Positions 22,675-31,361 of a DNA stretch of 34,426 nt are shown here, piece after piece. The DNA is taken from the NCBI GenBank assembly GCA_021798355.1, contig JAJZMG010000049.1:1-34426 (forward strand), given 5' to 3'. Each line of letters opens with the position of its first letter. The first letter of the stretch is position 1. The position numbers were made by a program, and so were the translations under genes. Under the pieces are notes generated by a model. That model saw only the letters and a list, made by a program, of their open reading frames with translations. It did not search any database and was not told the DNA's origin. This stretch comes from Nanobdellota archaeon. Lineage in GTDB: Archaea > Nanobdellota > Nanobdellia > Parvarchaeales > Parvarchaeaceae.

Positions 22675-24144
22675 ATGAAACTAGAAAACGTTGCAAAAAA
22701 TCTAAATCCAAATAGCGCTTCTAGAAATGAACGTTTAATCCTATCAGTACTCGTAATAAGCGTATTGATGGCTTCAATAGATTCAACAATAGTTCTACTT
22801 GCTTTTCCTGCAATAACCCAAAGCCTTCATTCTAACCTTTCAACGATAATTTGGGTCATTCTTATTTACCTGCTTATAACAGCAGTTGCAGCTACACAAC
22901 TAGGCAGGATAGGTGATATTTTTGGTAGATCTAAAATTTTCAACTTAGGCATAGCGATATTTACCGTTTTTTCATTTATGTGCGGTATAGCCCCTACAGA
23001 TGTAACTTTAATTATATTTAGAGGTTTTCAAGCGTTGGGTGGCGCTATGATGACCGCAAACAGCGGTGCCATAATAGCAGATACCTTTAGACAGGAAAGG
23101 TTAGGCAAAGCATACGGCTTTACAGGCATGGGCTGGAATGTAGGCGCTATGCTTGGAATCGTACTTGGAGGCGTTATAACCACCTTTATAGGTTACAGAT
23201 ACATCTTCTTCATAAATGTGCCTATAGGAGTAGTTCTTCTGCTGTTAGGTTTGAGATATATAAAAGACAATAAAAGAGAAAATGAAAAACTTGACATCTT
23301 AGGAATGAGTCTTTTTGGGATATCTCTTTCAATGATGTTATATGCAGGGGTAAGGATAGCTTCCGTAGGGTTAAATTTTGTAAATACTTTAACGTTGCTA
23401 ATAGGCGTTTTACTGCTTCTTCCATTCTATTTTAGAGAAAAAGCTTTCATAAACCCTGTGATAAAATTTTCAATGTTTAAGAATAAAGTGTTCAAGAACT
23501 CGGTATTGGCTTCAATGTTTCAGGGCCTAGGTTTTATGGGCGTGGCATTTATGCTGATTATGTATCTTCAAGGAGTAAGAGGATTAAGCCCTTTTGATGC
23601 ATCATTACTCCTTCTCCCAGGGTATATCTTAAGTGGCGTATTGTCTCCTTTTATGGGCAGATATTCTGATAAATACGGGGCTAGATTACTTGCCACTATA
23701 GGTCTTTTGGTCATGATAGCGGGTATAACCGTTTATTTCGCACTTACTGCTACATCAAGCATATATATAGTTCTTATTGGTTCAGCCATAACTGGGTTAG
23801 GAGGCGCAATGTTCTGGCCTGCAAATAACAGTGCTGTAATGAAAAGCAGTGAAGCAGGAAGATTCGGTACTGCTTCCGGCGTTTTAAGATTATTTGGTAG
23901 CATAGGGATAATGGGTAGTTTTATAATAGTAATAGTCACTGCGACTTTGGCCATACCAAGGTATCTTGCATTTGAAATATTTGTAGGGACCTCTAGACTT
24001 ATTGGCGGTATTACTAACGGATTTATAAAAGGTATGCATTTTTCGTTTATATTTCTCATATTGATGCTTGCAATAGCGGCATTGCTTTCTTTTACGCGTG
24101 GAAAGGAAAATACATCAGAGCAAATTAAAGTTAATCCTCAATGA
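22675..24144 (+). CDS. MFS multidrug exporter, 14-TM DHA2 (EmrB/QacA) family
   Basis: 489 residues with about 14 hydrophobic segments. The first segment has VLMASIDSTIVLLAFPAI, the motif D1 of the DHA2 family (LDxTIVNVALP). Motif A GRIGDIFGRSKIF follows the second segment, and motif C-like GMGWNVGAMLGIVLGG lies in segment 5. YRYIFFINVPIGV is the classic EmrB-type stretch after segment 6. It would expel lipophilic toxic compounds in exchange for protons. It has its own TATA-like box (GTTATAAAAAA at about 22634) and converges on the helicase-nuclease gene. No regulator is adjacent. Confidence 0.9.
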   Translation: MKLENVAKNLNPNSASRNERLILSVLVISVLMASIDSTIVLLAFPAITQSLHSNLSTIIWVILIYLLITAVAATQLGRIGDIFGRSKIFNLGIAIFTVFSFMCGIAPTDVTLIIFRGFQALGGAMMTANSGAIIADTFRQERLGKAYGFTGMGWNVGAMLGIVLGGVITTFIGYRYIFFINVPIGVVLLLLGLRYIKDNKRENEKLDILGMSLFGISLSMMLYAGVRIASVGLNFVNTLTLLIGVLLLLPFYFREKAFINPVIKFSMFKNKVFKNSVLASMFQGLGFMGVAFMLIMYLQGVRGLSPFDASLLLLPGYILSGVLSPFMGRYSDKYGARLLATIGLLVMIAGITVYFALTATSSIYIVLIGSAITGLGGAMFWPANNSAVMKSSEAGRFGTASGVLRLFGSIGIMGSFIIVIVTATLAIPRYLAFEIFVGTSRLIGGITNGFIKGMHFSFIFLILMLAIAALLSFTRGKENTSEQIKVNPQ

Positions 24145-24160
24145 GCAGAACTTGGATATT

Positions 24161-26887
24161 TTAGGGGTCTTGTGGGTAACGTATATTATGTTCTTCTTTA
24201 AGTTTCTTGAATATTTCATCATTTAAACTGTCTGAGTAATAATATTTTTCAATTGCCTTCTCAATTAATTTTTCAGGATTTTCTTTGTATTCTATTAATT
24301 GCAGAATATGCTTTTTTATAGTTTCTATCTGCATATCTTTTATCTTTTGAGTGTCCAGCTCATATTCAAACTTCCCAGTGTTTATCTTGCCAGTTAAACT
24401 TATGTATGCTATAGCAGTGTCTACATCCTTTTCATCAATTTTTTTCTCTATAGAAAAAAGTCTACGGTAAAGTGCAAGCTGCCTTCTGTGCTTTGATCCT
24501 TGTTCATCTGATTTGTCTGTCTTAAAGTCTATTATCAGGAATTTATTCTTTTCTTTATTTAGAAATACTGCATCCAACTTTGCTGATAATTTTAAATCGG
24601 TTTTTATGTCAGGAAAAACAACCTCTAGGGGCATTTCCAACGATTTCTCTGCCTCGACCTCTGTAGAGTTATACTTCCTTTTTATTTCCTCGAGTATACT
24701 AGTAATATTCCGGAAAATTTTCTTCTGCGTTTCATTCAGTTCTTCTTCTTTTAATACTTTCTTAAAGTAATCTTCTGCAATTTTATGCGCTTTTAAGCCG
24801 AATTTTGTACTTTCGGTAACCTCTCTTACTCCTAAAATGTTTCTTTTTATGAAATTTAAAGGGTCTAGCATCGAATCTAGAAGCGAGAAGGATATACCTT
24901 TTAGTTGATTGAAATAGTCACTTACTCTTTTCATGAGCCATTTATCATTTTCTTCGAGTAGTTCCTTTGCAGCTTTGTATTCTTTGTTTACAAAAAGCGA
25001 ATAAGCTTCGGCATATTTTTTCTTGTATGGTGCAGGTTCATCTTCTATTTCATCTATGCTTTTTTCTATAAGATTATCAACATAATATTCCTCTGCTAAA
25101 GAGGGTGTGTTTATAACAAATAGATTTTCCCTTGCACGAGTAAATGCTACAAAGTCTACTCTAATGCCCTCTTCGGATAATTCCTCCTTGACATCTATAT
25201 CTCTGGTTTGCTTTATTATAGAATTTGTGACTAAATCAATGTAACTAGTCTTATTGTTCTGTTTTTTTGGGATATATATAACATTGTCAAATTCAAGGCC
25301 TTTGGCTTTATGTACGGTTGTAAGCACAAGATTTTCCTGTTTATCATTCGATTCATAGCTGTCTTCTGCTGCATACAGATAAACTAGCAAATCTGAAAAA
25401 TTCGGCAGTTCATTCATATCCATGTATTGATTTATGTTTTCCAGTGTTGCCGCCGCGCTTATGTAATAGTCATCGTCTAGAGCGACTGATATTGGCAGTA
25501 TTGTTTCATTGAAGAGTTTATTTATATTAAATAGATTTAACTCTGCCGAGGCCTTTCTTTCAAAGAACGGTTTAGCTAGCCGTTTAACTTCTGGCATATC
25601 GATTTCCTTTTTTCTGTATTTTTCTTCTATTTCGAAGGCCTTCTTAAGCGAAACCCCTGAGAAAGGAGTAAATAGGGCCTTTAAAATGTCCTTTTCATCG
25701 CTGTTGAACACTCCTTTTAAATAATCAATTATTGAATTCTTCGCCCTGTTGGAAACGGATGCACTAGCAGTTGTTGCATATTTTATATTTTTTGAATCTA
25801 GAATACGTGAGATATTTATTATCTGTTCATTGGTTCTGGTTATTATTGCGGTGCTTTTGCCCTGTGAAATCAAGCCAGTTGCAGTTTTTATGGCTATATT
25901 GTCAGTATTGCTGCCCACCAATTGCTTTACGCTGCCCCCCGGGCCTTTATTGCTTTTAAAATCGCTTAGTTCCTCTTGGTATCCTTTGTCCTTTGTTTTA
26001 TTTAGAAAATATTGCTTGGAATACTCAAGGATTTCGCTGTAACTCCTATAATTTAATCCCTTTGTCATCTGTTCTAGATTGTTTAACTTCTGGAATTCAA
26101 TGAAATTCTTTAAGCTCCCTCCCTGAAAACCGAATATAGACTGCTTTCTATCTCCCACAAGAAATAGATAATCTCCTAATAGCCTCGCTATCTCCGCTTC
26201 TACATCATTTAAATCTTGAAGTTCATCGACTAAAACATATTTGTAGTGCCTTTTTAATGGATCATATTCGACCAAAAATCTCTTTAATAGGTCGTTATAA
26301 TCAATCTTTGTTTCTCCTTTGTCCCGTTCATAATCCCTAAATGCTATCATAAAATAATCAAGAAACGCCAGTATTTCTTCAATGGTTATACTGCTCATGT
26401 TCTCTAAAAATGATTTATTCATTAGTTCGGTTTTAGTCGCCTTTATATCTATTTCTTCGGGAGTTATTCCGAAGCTCTTTATATAACGCATAGAATTCTC
26501 TATTTTTGGAACAAGTTCTTGTATTATGTAATCCCTATCATAATTGAAGGCATTGTTATTTTCAAAGCTTTTGAATATGGAGAATCTTATGAAATTATTG
26601 CTTACAAGCTCATACTCTTTTCCTTCTTGAGAGAAATACGAATTGCAGAAGCTATGAAACGTAGAGATAGTAATACCATTTATCCTTGATATCTCTAGAT
26701 TATTCTCTTTTAGTTTTTGCCCAATTTTTTCAAACATCTCGTCTACTGCCTTATTTGTGAATGTCAAGCACAGTATTTCTTTTTCATTAACTCCGTTTTT
26801 TATAAGTTCTATTACTCTATCCGCTAACGAAGTAGTTTTACCCGTTCCCGGGTTGGCTTTTATAAGTATGTTTTTACTTAAATCCAT
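24161..26887 (-). CDS. UvrD-family helicase fused to RecB-type nuclease (AddA-like)
   Basis: 908 residues. Superfamily 1A helicase motifs: Walker A KANPGTGKTTSLADR (10-24), LCLTFTNKAVDEM, STFHSF, VDELQDLN (motif II), GDRKQSIFGFQGG, LNYRSYSEIL, TTVHKAKGLEFDNVIYIP and FVAFTRARENLFV. The C-terminal 200 residues form a RecB-like PD-(D/E)XK nuclease: GLKAHKIAEDYF, LSAKLDAVFLNKEKNKFLIIDFKT (Asp, Asp and Lys of the active site) and QLALYRRLF. The whole resembles AddA, which in bacteria works with AddB to resect double-strand breaks. I see no addB here and no Cys cluster for an iron-sulfur staple. Archaea usually use HerA-NurA-Mre11-Rad50, so this gene may have come from bacteria. Confidence 0.92.
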   Translation of the reverse strand: MDLSKNILIKANPGTGKTTSLADRVIELIKNGVNEKEILCLTFTNKAVDEMFEKIGQKLKENNLEISRINGITISTFHSFCNSYFSQEGKEYELVSNNFIRFSIFKSFENNNAFNYDRDYIIQELVPKIENSMRYIKSFGITPEEIDIKATKTELMNKSFLENMSSITIEEILAFLDYFMIAFRDYERDKGETKIDYNDLLKRFLVEYDPLKRHYKYVLVDELQDLNDVEAEIARLLGDYLFLVGDRKQSIFGFQGGSLKNFIEFQKLNNLEQMTKGLNYRSYSEILEYSKQYFLNKTKDKGYQEELSDFKSNKGPGGSVKQLVGSNTDNIAIKTATGLISQGKSTAIITRTNEQIINISRILDSKNIKYATTASASVSNRAKNSIIDYLKGVFNSDEKDILKALFTPFSGVSLKKAFEIEEKYRKKEIDMPEVKRLAKPFFERKASAELNLFNINKLFNETILPISVALDDDYYISAAATLENINQYMDMNELPNFSDLLVYLYAAEDSYESNDKQENLVLTTVHKAKGLEFDNVIYIPKKQNNKTSYIDLVTNSIIKQTRDIDVKEELSEEGIRVDFVAFTRARENLFVINTPSLAEEYYVDNLIEKSIDEIEDEPAPYKKKYAEAYSLFVNKEYKAAKELLEENDKWLMKRVSDYFNQLKGISFSLLDSMLDPLNFIKRNILGVREVTESTKFGLKAHKIAEDYFKKVLKEEELNETQKKIFRNITSILEEIKRKYNSTEVEAEKSLEMPLEVVFPDIKTDLKLSAKLDAVFLNKEKNKFLIIDFKTDKSDEQGSKHRRQLALYRRLFSIEKKIDEKDVDTAIAYISLTGKINTGKFEYELDTQKIKDMQIETIKKHILQLIEYKENPEKLIEKAIEKYYYSDSLNDEIFKKLKEEHNIRYPQDP

Positions 26888-26991
26888 TCTAATGATTACT
26901 TGCCTTACTATAAAAAGTTTGTAATATACATGATATGTTGAGTATATATGTTTATTTTAAAATTTATAAAGTAGAAGCCACTTATTATCGA

Positions 26992-27576
26992 ATGGAAAGA
27001 AAAGTTTATACTGAAATCAACGAAATAATAAATCCAGAACATACTGCATTAATTATATGGGACGTACAAAAAATGTTAGTGAACAACATATACAATAAGG
27101 AGGAATTTCTTAAAAATATAAATAAATTAATAGAAACTGCAAGAGGCAAGGGAATACCTCTATTCTTTACGAAGATTACACCACTGCCAAAGGAATTTGA
27201 AGCCCCTGCAAGGAAGTACTCTTCCAGCAAAATGAAATTTAACCTTTCGCAGTTATCAAAAGAAATGTTTGATTTAGCCATTGAGCCTAAAGAAAATGAG
27301 ATAATACTGAACAAAAACACTGCAAGCATATTCATAGGTACTAATTTTGAACTTATGTGCAGAAATGCCGGCATTGAAACTTTGATAATATCAGGTATAG
27401 CAACTGAAATAGGTGTTGAGTCAACGGCTAGAGATGCGGCTAACAGAGGCTTTTATGTGGTCGTAGATTCGGATGCATCATCTTCTAGTGACAAGGAGGC
27501 TCATGAAAGATCCTTACAGAACATGAAAAAGCTTTTTGATGTAGTACCAACAAAAGACATAATAAAGGCGCTTTAA
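26992..27576 (+). CDS. Isochorismatase-fold hydrolase lacking the nucleophilic cysteine
   Basis: 194 residues from MERKVYTEIN. The start at 26992 is favoured over 26935 because a TATA-like AATTTATAAAGT at about 26957 predicts transcription from about 26990. Asp24 (ALIIWDVQKML) and Lys108 (IILNKNTASIFIGT) match the catalytic Asp and Lys. The position of the nucleophilic Cys (usually ATDVCVEAT) is Gly141 in SGIATEIGVESTARDAANRGF. The same change occurs in true isochorismatases (EntB/PhzD), which do not need Cys, and in a common subfamily of uncharacterised proteins. So it is not an ordinary cysteine amidohydrolase. It is the first gene of a run with a YrhK-like protein and an aldo/keto reductase (stop and start overlap by one base). 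Confidence 0.88.
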   Translation: MERKVYTEINEIINPEHTALIIWDVQKMLVNNIYNKEEFLKNINKLIETARGKGIPLFFTKITPLPKEFEAPARKYSSSKMKFNLSQLSKEMFDLAIEPKENEIILNKNTASIFIGTNFELMCRNAGIETLIISGIATEIGVESTARDAANRGFYVVVDSDASSSSDKEAHERSLQNMKKLFDVVPTKDIIKAL

Positions 27577-27824
27577 TGGCTTTGAAAAAAGATCGTGATA
27601 AAATAAAGAGAGATATTGAGAAAAAATACAGGGTTTTCGGCCTAATAAATGACTTTATGATAGGGCTTGAATTCTTGATAGGCAGCATAGAATTTCTGCC
27701 AGGTCACTTAAATACAGTAGGAGTTTATCTTTTTATCTTAGGGAGCTTTCAAATCCTGCTGATCCCTACAATAAGGATAGCTAGAGATATGCACATAAGT
27801 GTAAAGTTAAAAGCCAATAAATAA
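27576..27824 (+). CDS. YrhK-like small membrane protein
   Basis: 82 residues. KYRVFGLINDFMIGLEFLIGSIEFLP followed by VGVYLFILGSFQILLIPTIRIARD fits the YrhK domain (PF14145): an N-terminal charged helix, two transmembrane segments with the GS pair, and a positively charged end. The role of YrhK is unknown. It overlaps the previous stop by one base (TAATG) and is 5 bases from the next gene, so it is part of a three-gene operon. Confidence 0.82.
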   Translation: MALKKDRDKIKRDIEKKYRVFGLINDFMIGLEFLIGSIEFLPGHLNTVGVYLFILGSFQILLIPTIRIARDMHISVKLKANK

Positions 27825-27829
27825 GATTA

Positions 27830-28738
27830 ATGCCGTATATACGCATGGAAATGAAAGAATTCAATAAAATAAATAATAAAATATCTGCGCTTGGAGTTGG
27901 CACTTGGGAACTTAGCAACGACAGGGAAGAGAATATAAAATGTATAAAATACGCAGTAGACCGCGGAATAACTTTTATAGATACTGCAGAGATGTATAAT
28001 ACGGAAGATGTTGTTGGCGATGCAATAAAAGGATATGAAAGAGCTAAGCTTTTTATTGCAAGCAAAGTATGGCCAACTCACTTCAGATATGATGATGTTA
28101 TAAAGGCCTGCGAAGCTAGCCTAAAGAAACTTGGCACAGGTTATTTAGATTTATACCAGTTACATTGGCCAAATAAATCTGTTCAAATAAAGGAGACAAT
28201 GCGGGCAATGGAAAAATTAAAAGAGAATGGAAAGATAAAAAATATAGGCATAAGTAATTTTTCGCTAGGGGAAATGAAAGAAGCCCAGTCAGTAATGGCA
28301 AAGTATGAACTCGCTTCCAACCAGGTAGAATACAGCATTGTTACTAGGGATATAGAAAAAACCGGCGTTTTTGAGTACTGCTTGGAAAATCATATTGCGG
28401 TTATAGCTTACAGCCCACTGTCTCATGGTAAAATCTTCAAAAATCCCGAGCTATTAAATGACATAAACAAAATAGCCAACAAATATTCAAAGTCTGCAGC
28501 ACAGATTGCAATAAGCTGGCTTTTGCACAGAGAGAATACTTTCCCAATACCAAAAGCAAGCAATACTGAACACATGAAAGAAAACATTGAAGCCGAAGGC
28601 ATAAAACTGAATAAGGAGGATTTAACTTTCCTTTCCGGATTAGAAAGCAAATACTATACTGAACCTATAGCAAATCAGCATAAAAAGAACGAAGATAAAG
28701 TAAACAGCTATAACTTTAAGGAAGAAAAGATAAATTAA
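27830..28738 (+). CDS. Aldo/keto reductase
   Basis: 302 residues; Met6 or Met8 may be the true start as the family normally begins just before the first strand. The catalytic tetrad is Asp51 and Tyr56 (FIDTAEMYNTE), Lys79 (IASKVWP) and His112 (YQLHWPN). ISNFSLGEM, QVEYSIVTRDIE and VIAYSPLSHGKI are the family's barrel strands, and IPKASNTEHMKEN binds the NADPH phosphate. It reduces aldehydes or ketones, perhaps detoxifying reactive carbonyls, which fits the regulator of the HxlR type lying directly downstream and the oxidative-stress genes around it. The substrate is not determinable. Confidence 0.92.
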   Translation: MPYIRMEMKEFNKINNKISALGVGTWELSNDREENIKCIKYAVDRGITFIDTAEMYNTEDVVGDAIKGYERAKLFIASKVWPTHFRYDDVIKACEASLKKLGTGYLDLYQLHWPNKSVQIKETMRAMEKLKENGKIKNIGISNFSLGEMKEAQSVMAKYELASNQVEYSIVTRDIEKTGVFEYCLENHIAVIAYSPLSHGKIFKNPELLNDINKIANKYSKSAAQIAISWLLHRENTFPIPKASNTEHMKENIEAEGIKLNKEDLTFLSGLESKYYTEPIANQHKKNEDKVNSYNFKEEKIN

Positions 28739-28770
28739 TGCATTAAAATACAAAAAACCAGTAATAAGAT

Positions 28771-29163
28771 ATGGCATGCAGTACAATAGATCTTTTAAAT
28801 ATACTTGGAAAAAAATGGGATGCAACAATATTGGAGGAGATAATTAACAACGAAGGAATAAACTTTGATAAGCTAATTTCGTTAAATCCTAAGATATATC
28901 CTAAAACCCTGAATAAAGCATTGAGCGATTTGATAAAAGCGGGCCTTATAACAAAAAATCTCTCTTACAGCAATAAAATGAAAAGAAGTGAGTATAAAAC
29001 GACTGAATCCGGAAGGGAGCTTGATTCTATATTTAAGTCATTAAAGGATAATCTCAAATGTAATGGCCAGGCAGGCACTAAAGAGTGCAGGACATGCGAA
29101 AAAGGGCCAAATGGTAATAACCTACGGGGTAGTTACCTTATAAAAACAGAAAAAGAGTTATAA
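28771..29163 (+). CDS. HxlR-family transcriptional regulator with cysteine cluster
   Basis: 130 residues. The HxlR fold is recognisable: MACSTIDLLNILGKKWDATILEEI (helix 1 with the family's conserved Cys3 and GKKW), NFDKLISLNPKIYPKTLNKALSDLIKAGLI (winged helix) and KRSEYKTTESGRELD (wing). Cys3 corresponds to the redox-sensing cysteine of HypR/YodB regulators. A further set, Cys97, Cys106 and Cys109 (CNGQAGTKECRTCE), lies in the C-terminal tail and could bind metal or form disulfides. It probably senses electrophiles or oxidants and controls the aldo/keto reductase operon. TATA-like CATTAAAATAC about 26 bases upstream suggests a leaderless transcript of its own. Confidence 0.9.
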   Translation: MACSTIDLLNILGKKWDATILEEIINNEGINFDKLISLNPKIYPKTLNKALSDLIKAGLITKNLSYSNKMKRSEYKTTESGRELDSIFKSLKDNLKCNGQAGTKECRTCEKGPNGNNLRGSYLIKTEKEL

Positions 29164-29210
29164 ATTTAGCAAACGTAATGGAAATGCTACTAAATTGCTG
29201 CTATTAAAAT

Positions 29211-30638
29211 ATGGATAAGGAGAAAATTAGCTCATTTTTTAGACCTTTAACAGATTTAATGCACGATCAGTACATAAACTATGTTCCCTCTTACGGGAAC
29301 AGCTTCTTTTTTACGATAGGAATATACCTGTTGGAAATATTTGTGATATTGGCTATAAGCGGCATGATAATGCTAATTTTCGGGCCGTTTTGGTGGGACA
29401 CTACAGCAATAGGAACCTTTTTTAGAAGCATCCACCTTTGGGCAGCAGAAGCGTTCGTGACCTTGATGTTTATACATTTATTTGTAAATTTTTCAACATC
29501 TGCATTTAAAAAGAAAAAACTTGTATGGATGATTGGCAGCGTAATATTATTTTTAGTACTAATAGAATTTGCATTTGGGATAGGTGTTCAGGGAGGTTTG
29601 CTTTCGCAGTGGAATGATAAAGCTGGAGCGGACCTATGGAACGGCCTTGGATTAGGGTTTTGGGTTAACCCTTTAAATCAAGGAGCGGTTTTAGGTTGGC
29701 ATGTAGCAATTATCCCCATACTGCTTCTTTTATTGATATTTATGCATTATTCTTTGGTAAAAAAAGACGGATTAAGCAAGCCTTATAGAAAAGATATACC
29801 CTACAAAATGGTAAAGGCGGACCATAAAAAGATGTACAGAAGAATGATTTACATATTTATAATAATTATGGTATTTGCATTCGTATTCAGTTCTCCGTAT
29901 ATAGCGCCGTTAACCATAAGCCAAGCTGCAAACTCTAACCCTTCCGGAATTGCAACAACTCTGCTGCAGGAGTTTAATTATTCGTCAACCACTGCTACTT
30001 ATATGGACACTATAGACCCGTATACTTTTAGTACCAGAACGGTCTACTTTACCATTCCATATTCTGCTTATGTGGTTCTTACCAATAAAACAAATGAACT
30101 TTCAACCTTTTTAAATGAGAATTCTTCACAGCAAAATAAGCAATTTATACAGGCGTATGATTACTTCAGTAATAATGGCTCAATTTCCACCGCAGTAAAC
30201 TCCCAGAACCCGCTTATATCTGCAACGGCAAGCTTAACTAAAATGGCTGAATCTGGAGGATATCAACTGGTTATACAAAATGAGAGCAGTAGCGGCCTTG
30301 ATGAAACTTACGTCTTAAGGTTTTTGTATGATAGCGGGGCATTGACAAAGGCAGCAACCAAGGACGGTTTAAGAACTGCCCAGTGGGGAATGCTAAGAGT
30401 AGGTTCACCCCCTTGGTCTATACAGTATTGGTTAATCCCATACAATGCACTTGAGATAACAACTGCCAACATACCTTGGTGGAATGACTTAGAAAATGGG
30501 ATTATAGCAATGATTGTGTTCCTTATTCTGCTATTGTTACCATTTATACCTTACTTAAATGAACTGCCAGACAAACTCAAACTTTACAAGCTATTTTGGA
30601 ATAAGTACACGAATCCAGAGATGAGGAAGAAAAAATAA
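29211..30638 (+). CDS. Cytochrome b, b6/bc-type, with enlarged Qo-side loop
   Basis: 475 residues. The N-terminal half is a diheme cytochrome b: His75 and His89 in helix B (13 residues between) and His164 and His179 in helix D (14 between, as in cytochrome b6). Helices run at about 32-57, 72-95, 105-128, 162-185 and 210-232. Then comes a stretch of about 165 mostly polar, Ser/Thr/Asn-rich residues (233-398). It is followed by SPPWSIQYWLIPYNALEI (399-416), which resembles the Qo-site PEWY region, and one last helix (430-452). Helices G and H of usual cytochrome b are missing. It would transfer electrons from quinol. No Rieske protein or c1-like subunit is seen nearby; the DUF981 gene follows. 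Confidence 0.85.
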   Translation: MDKEKISSFFRPLTDLMHDQYINYVPSYGNSFFFTIGIYLLEIFVILAISGMIMLIFGPFWWDTTAIGTFFRSIHLWAAEAFVTLMFIHLFVNFSTSAFKKKKLVWMIGSVILFLVLIEFAFGIGVQGGLLSQWNDKAGADLWNGLGLGFWVNPLNQGAVLGWHVAIIPILLLLLIFMHYSLVKKDGLSKPYRKDIPYKMVKADHKKMYRRMIYIFIIIMVFAFVFSSPYIAPLTISQAANSNPSGIATTLLQEFNYSSTTATYMDTIDPYTFSTRTVYFTIPYSAYVVLTNKTNELSTFLNENSSQQNKQFIQAYDYFSNNGSISTAVNSQNPLISATASLTKMAESGGYQLVIQNESSSGLDETYVLRFLYDSGALTKAATKDGLRTAQWGMLRVGSPPWSIQYWLIPYNALEITTANIPWWNDLENGIIAMIVFLILLLLPFIPYLNELPDKLKLYKLFWNKYTNPEMRKKK

Positions 30639-30661
30639 TAGTGACTTACAGGTTACTTACC

Positions 30662-30671
30662 ATTTATAAAT
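30662..30671 (+). promoter_or_regulatory. TATA-like box for the DUF981-type gene
   Basis: ATTTATAAAT, a very good archaeal box, lies 21-30 bases before the ATG at 30692, predicting a leaderless transcript. It argues that the DUF981 gene has its own promoter and that translation starts at 30692, not at the upstream in-frame GTG at 30641. Confidence 0.55.
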
Positions 30672-30691
30672 GCAAAAAACCTATAATAGTC

Positions 30692-31333
30692 ATGGGATTT
30701 GTGGATGAACTGGCACTGGAATTGTTCTTCGTTGCCTTTTCAGGGTTCTTATTAGATTATACCGTCTTGGCTATGTACAGAGATTATAGGGCCAGGTATA
30801 TAAATAAATCCAATTCAAAATTAAGTATAGAATCGCACCTGCAGAATTCAATTTATATGTTTGCAGCTATAGCTGTTTTCATTTTAGTAATGGGCTTTTA
30901 CGGAGAAGTAACTTGGAATTTACCCGGCGCATATGACTTATTATTCTATGATCCGTTTATAATGGCAGGAATACTTGCATTAGGATTTGTGTTGTCAGTT
31001 AAATATAACCAGAAGCTACAGTATGTCGGATTGGTTGCTTTATTTATGGGGCTAGTACTGATAGAATACGGCGTATCGGGTTATAATTTAGGTTACACTA
31101 GCTCTCCTTTAGCATTACTTGGATTGTATACTGCATTTGGAATAGCAGGCATATTTGCATACCCGACGGCTTTAGTTCTCGATAAATATAGGGAGAATGG
31201 CAGCAACAAGCCATTAAGCAGAAACTGGATTATATTCATTTTAGTGTTCTTGATTTTCTTGACTTTGGGATCTATACTTGCAGCTTACATCGGAGCGGTA
31301 GCCGTCCCAGCACATCTTGCGGCACCTCCTTAG
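30692..31333 (+). CDS. DUF981-type archaeal membrane protein
   Basis: 213 residues from the ATG at 30692 (MGFVDELALELFFVAF). About six hydrophobic segments at 6-25, 51-70, 91-107, 114-130, 140-160 and 183-207. The conserved-looking loop MGFYGEVTWNLPGAYDLLFYDPFIMAGIL after the second segment fits the DUF981 family, found in archaea. The gene is 53 bases after cytochrome b, on the same strand, and such proteins are found next to cytochrome b genes in acidophilic archaea as far as I recall. A role in the quinol-oxidising complex is possible but unproven. The C terminus is hydrophobic and Pro/Ala-rich (AVPAHLAAPP). Confidence 0.75.
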   Translation: MGFVDELALELFFVAFSGFLLDYTVLAMYRDYRARYINKSNSKLSIESHLQNSIYMFAAIAVFILVMGFYGEVTWNLPGAYDLLFYDPFIMAGILALGFVLSVKYNQKLQYVGLVALFMGLVLIEYGVSGYNLGYTSSPLALLGLYTAFGIAGIFAYPTALVLDKYRENGSNKPLSRNWIIFILVFLIFLTLGSILAAYIGAVAVPAHLAAPP

Positions 31334-31361
31334 AAAATAGAACTTTATTTATAAGAGGCTA

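Noticed and set aside
29179-29208. Nine-codon leader peptide (MEMLLNCCY) before cytochrome b
   Set aside because: The frame is very short, the predicted transcription start is near or after its ATG, and there is no attenuator-like structure.
30641-30691. GTG start for the DUF981-type protein
   Set aside because: A TATA-like box lies inside this stretch about 26 bases before the ATG at 30692, and the extra residues are polar and unlike a membrane-protein N terminus.
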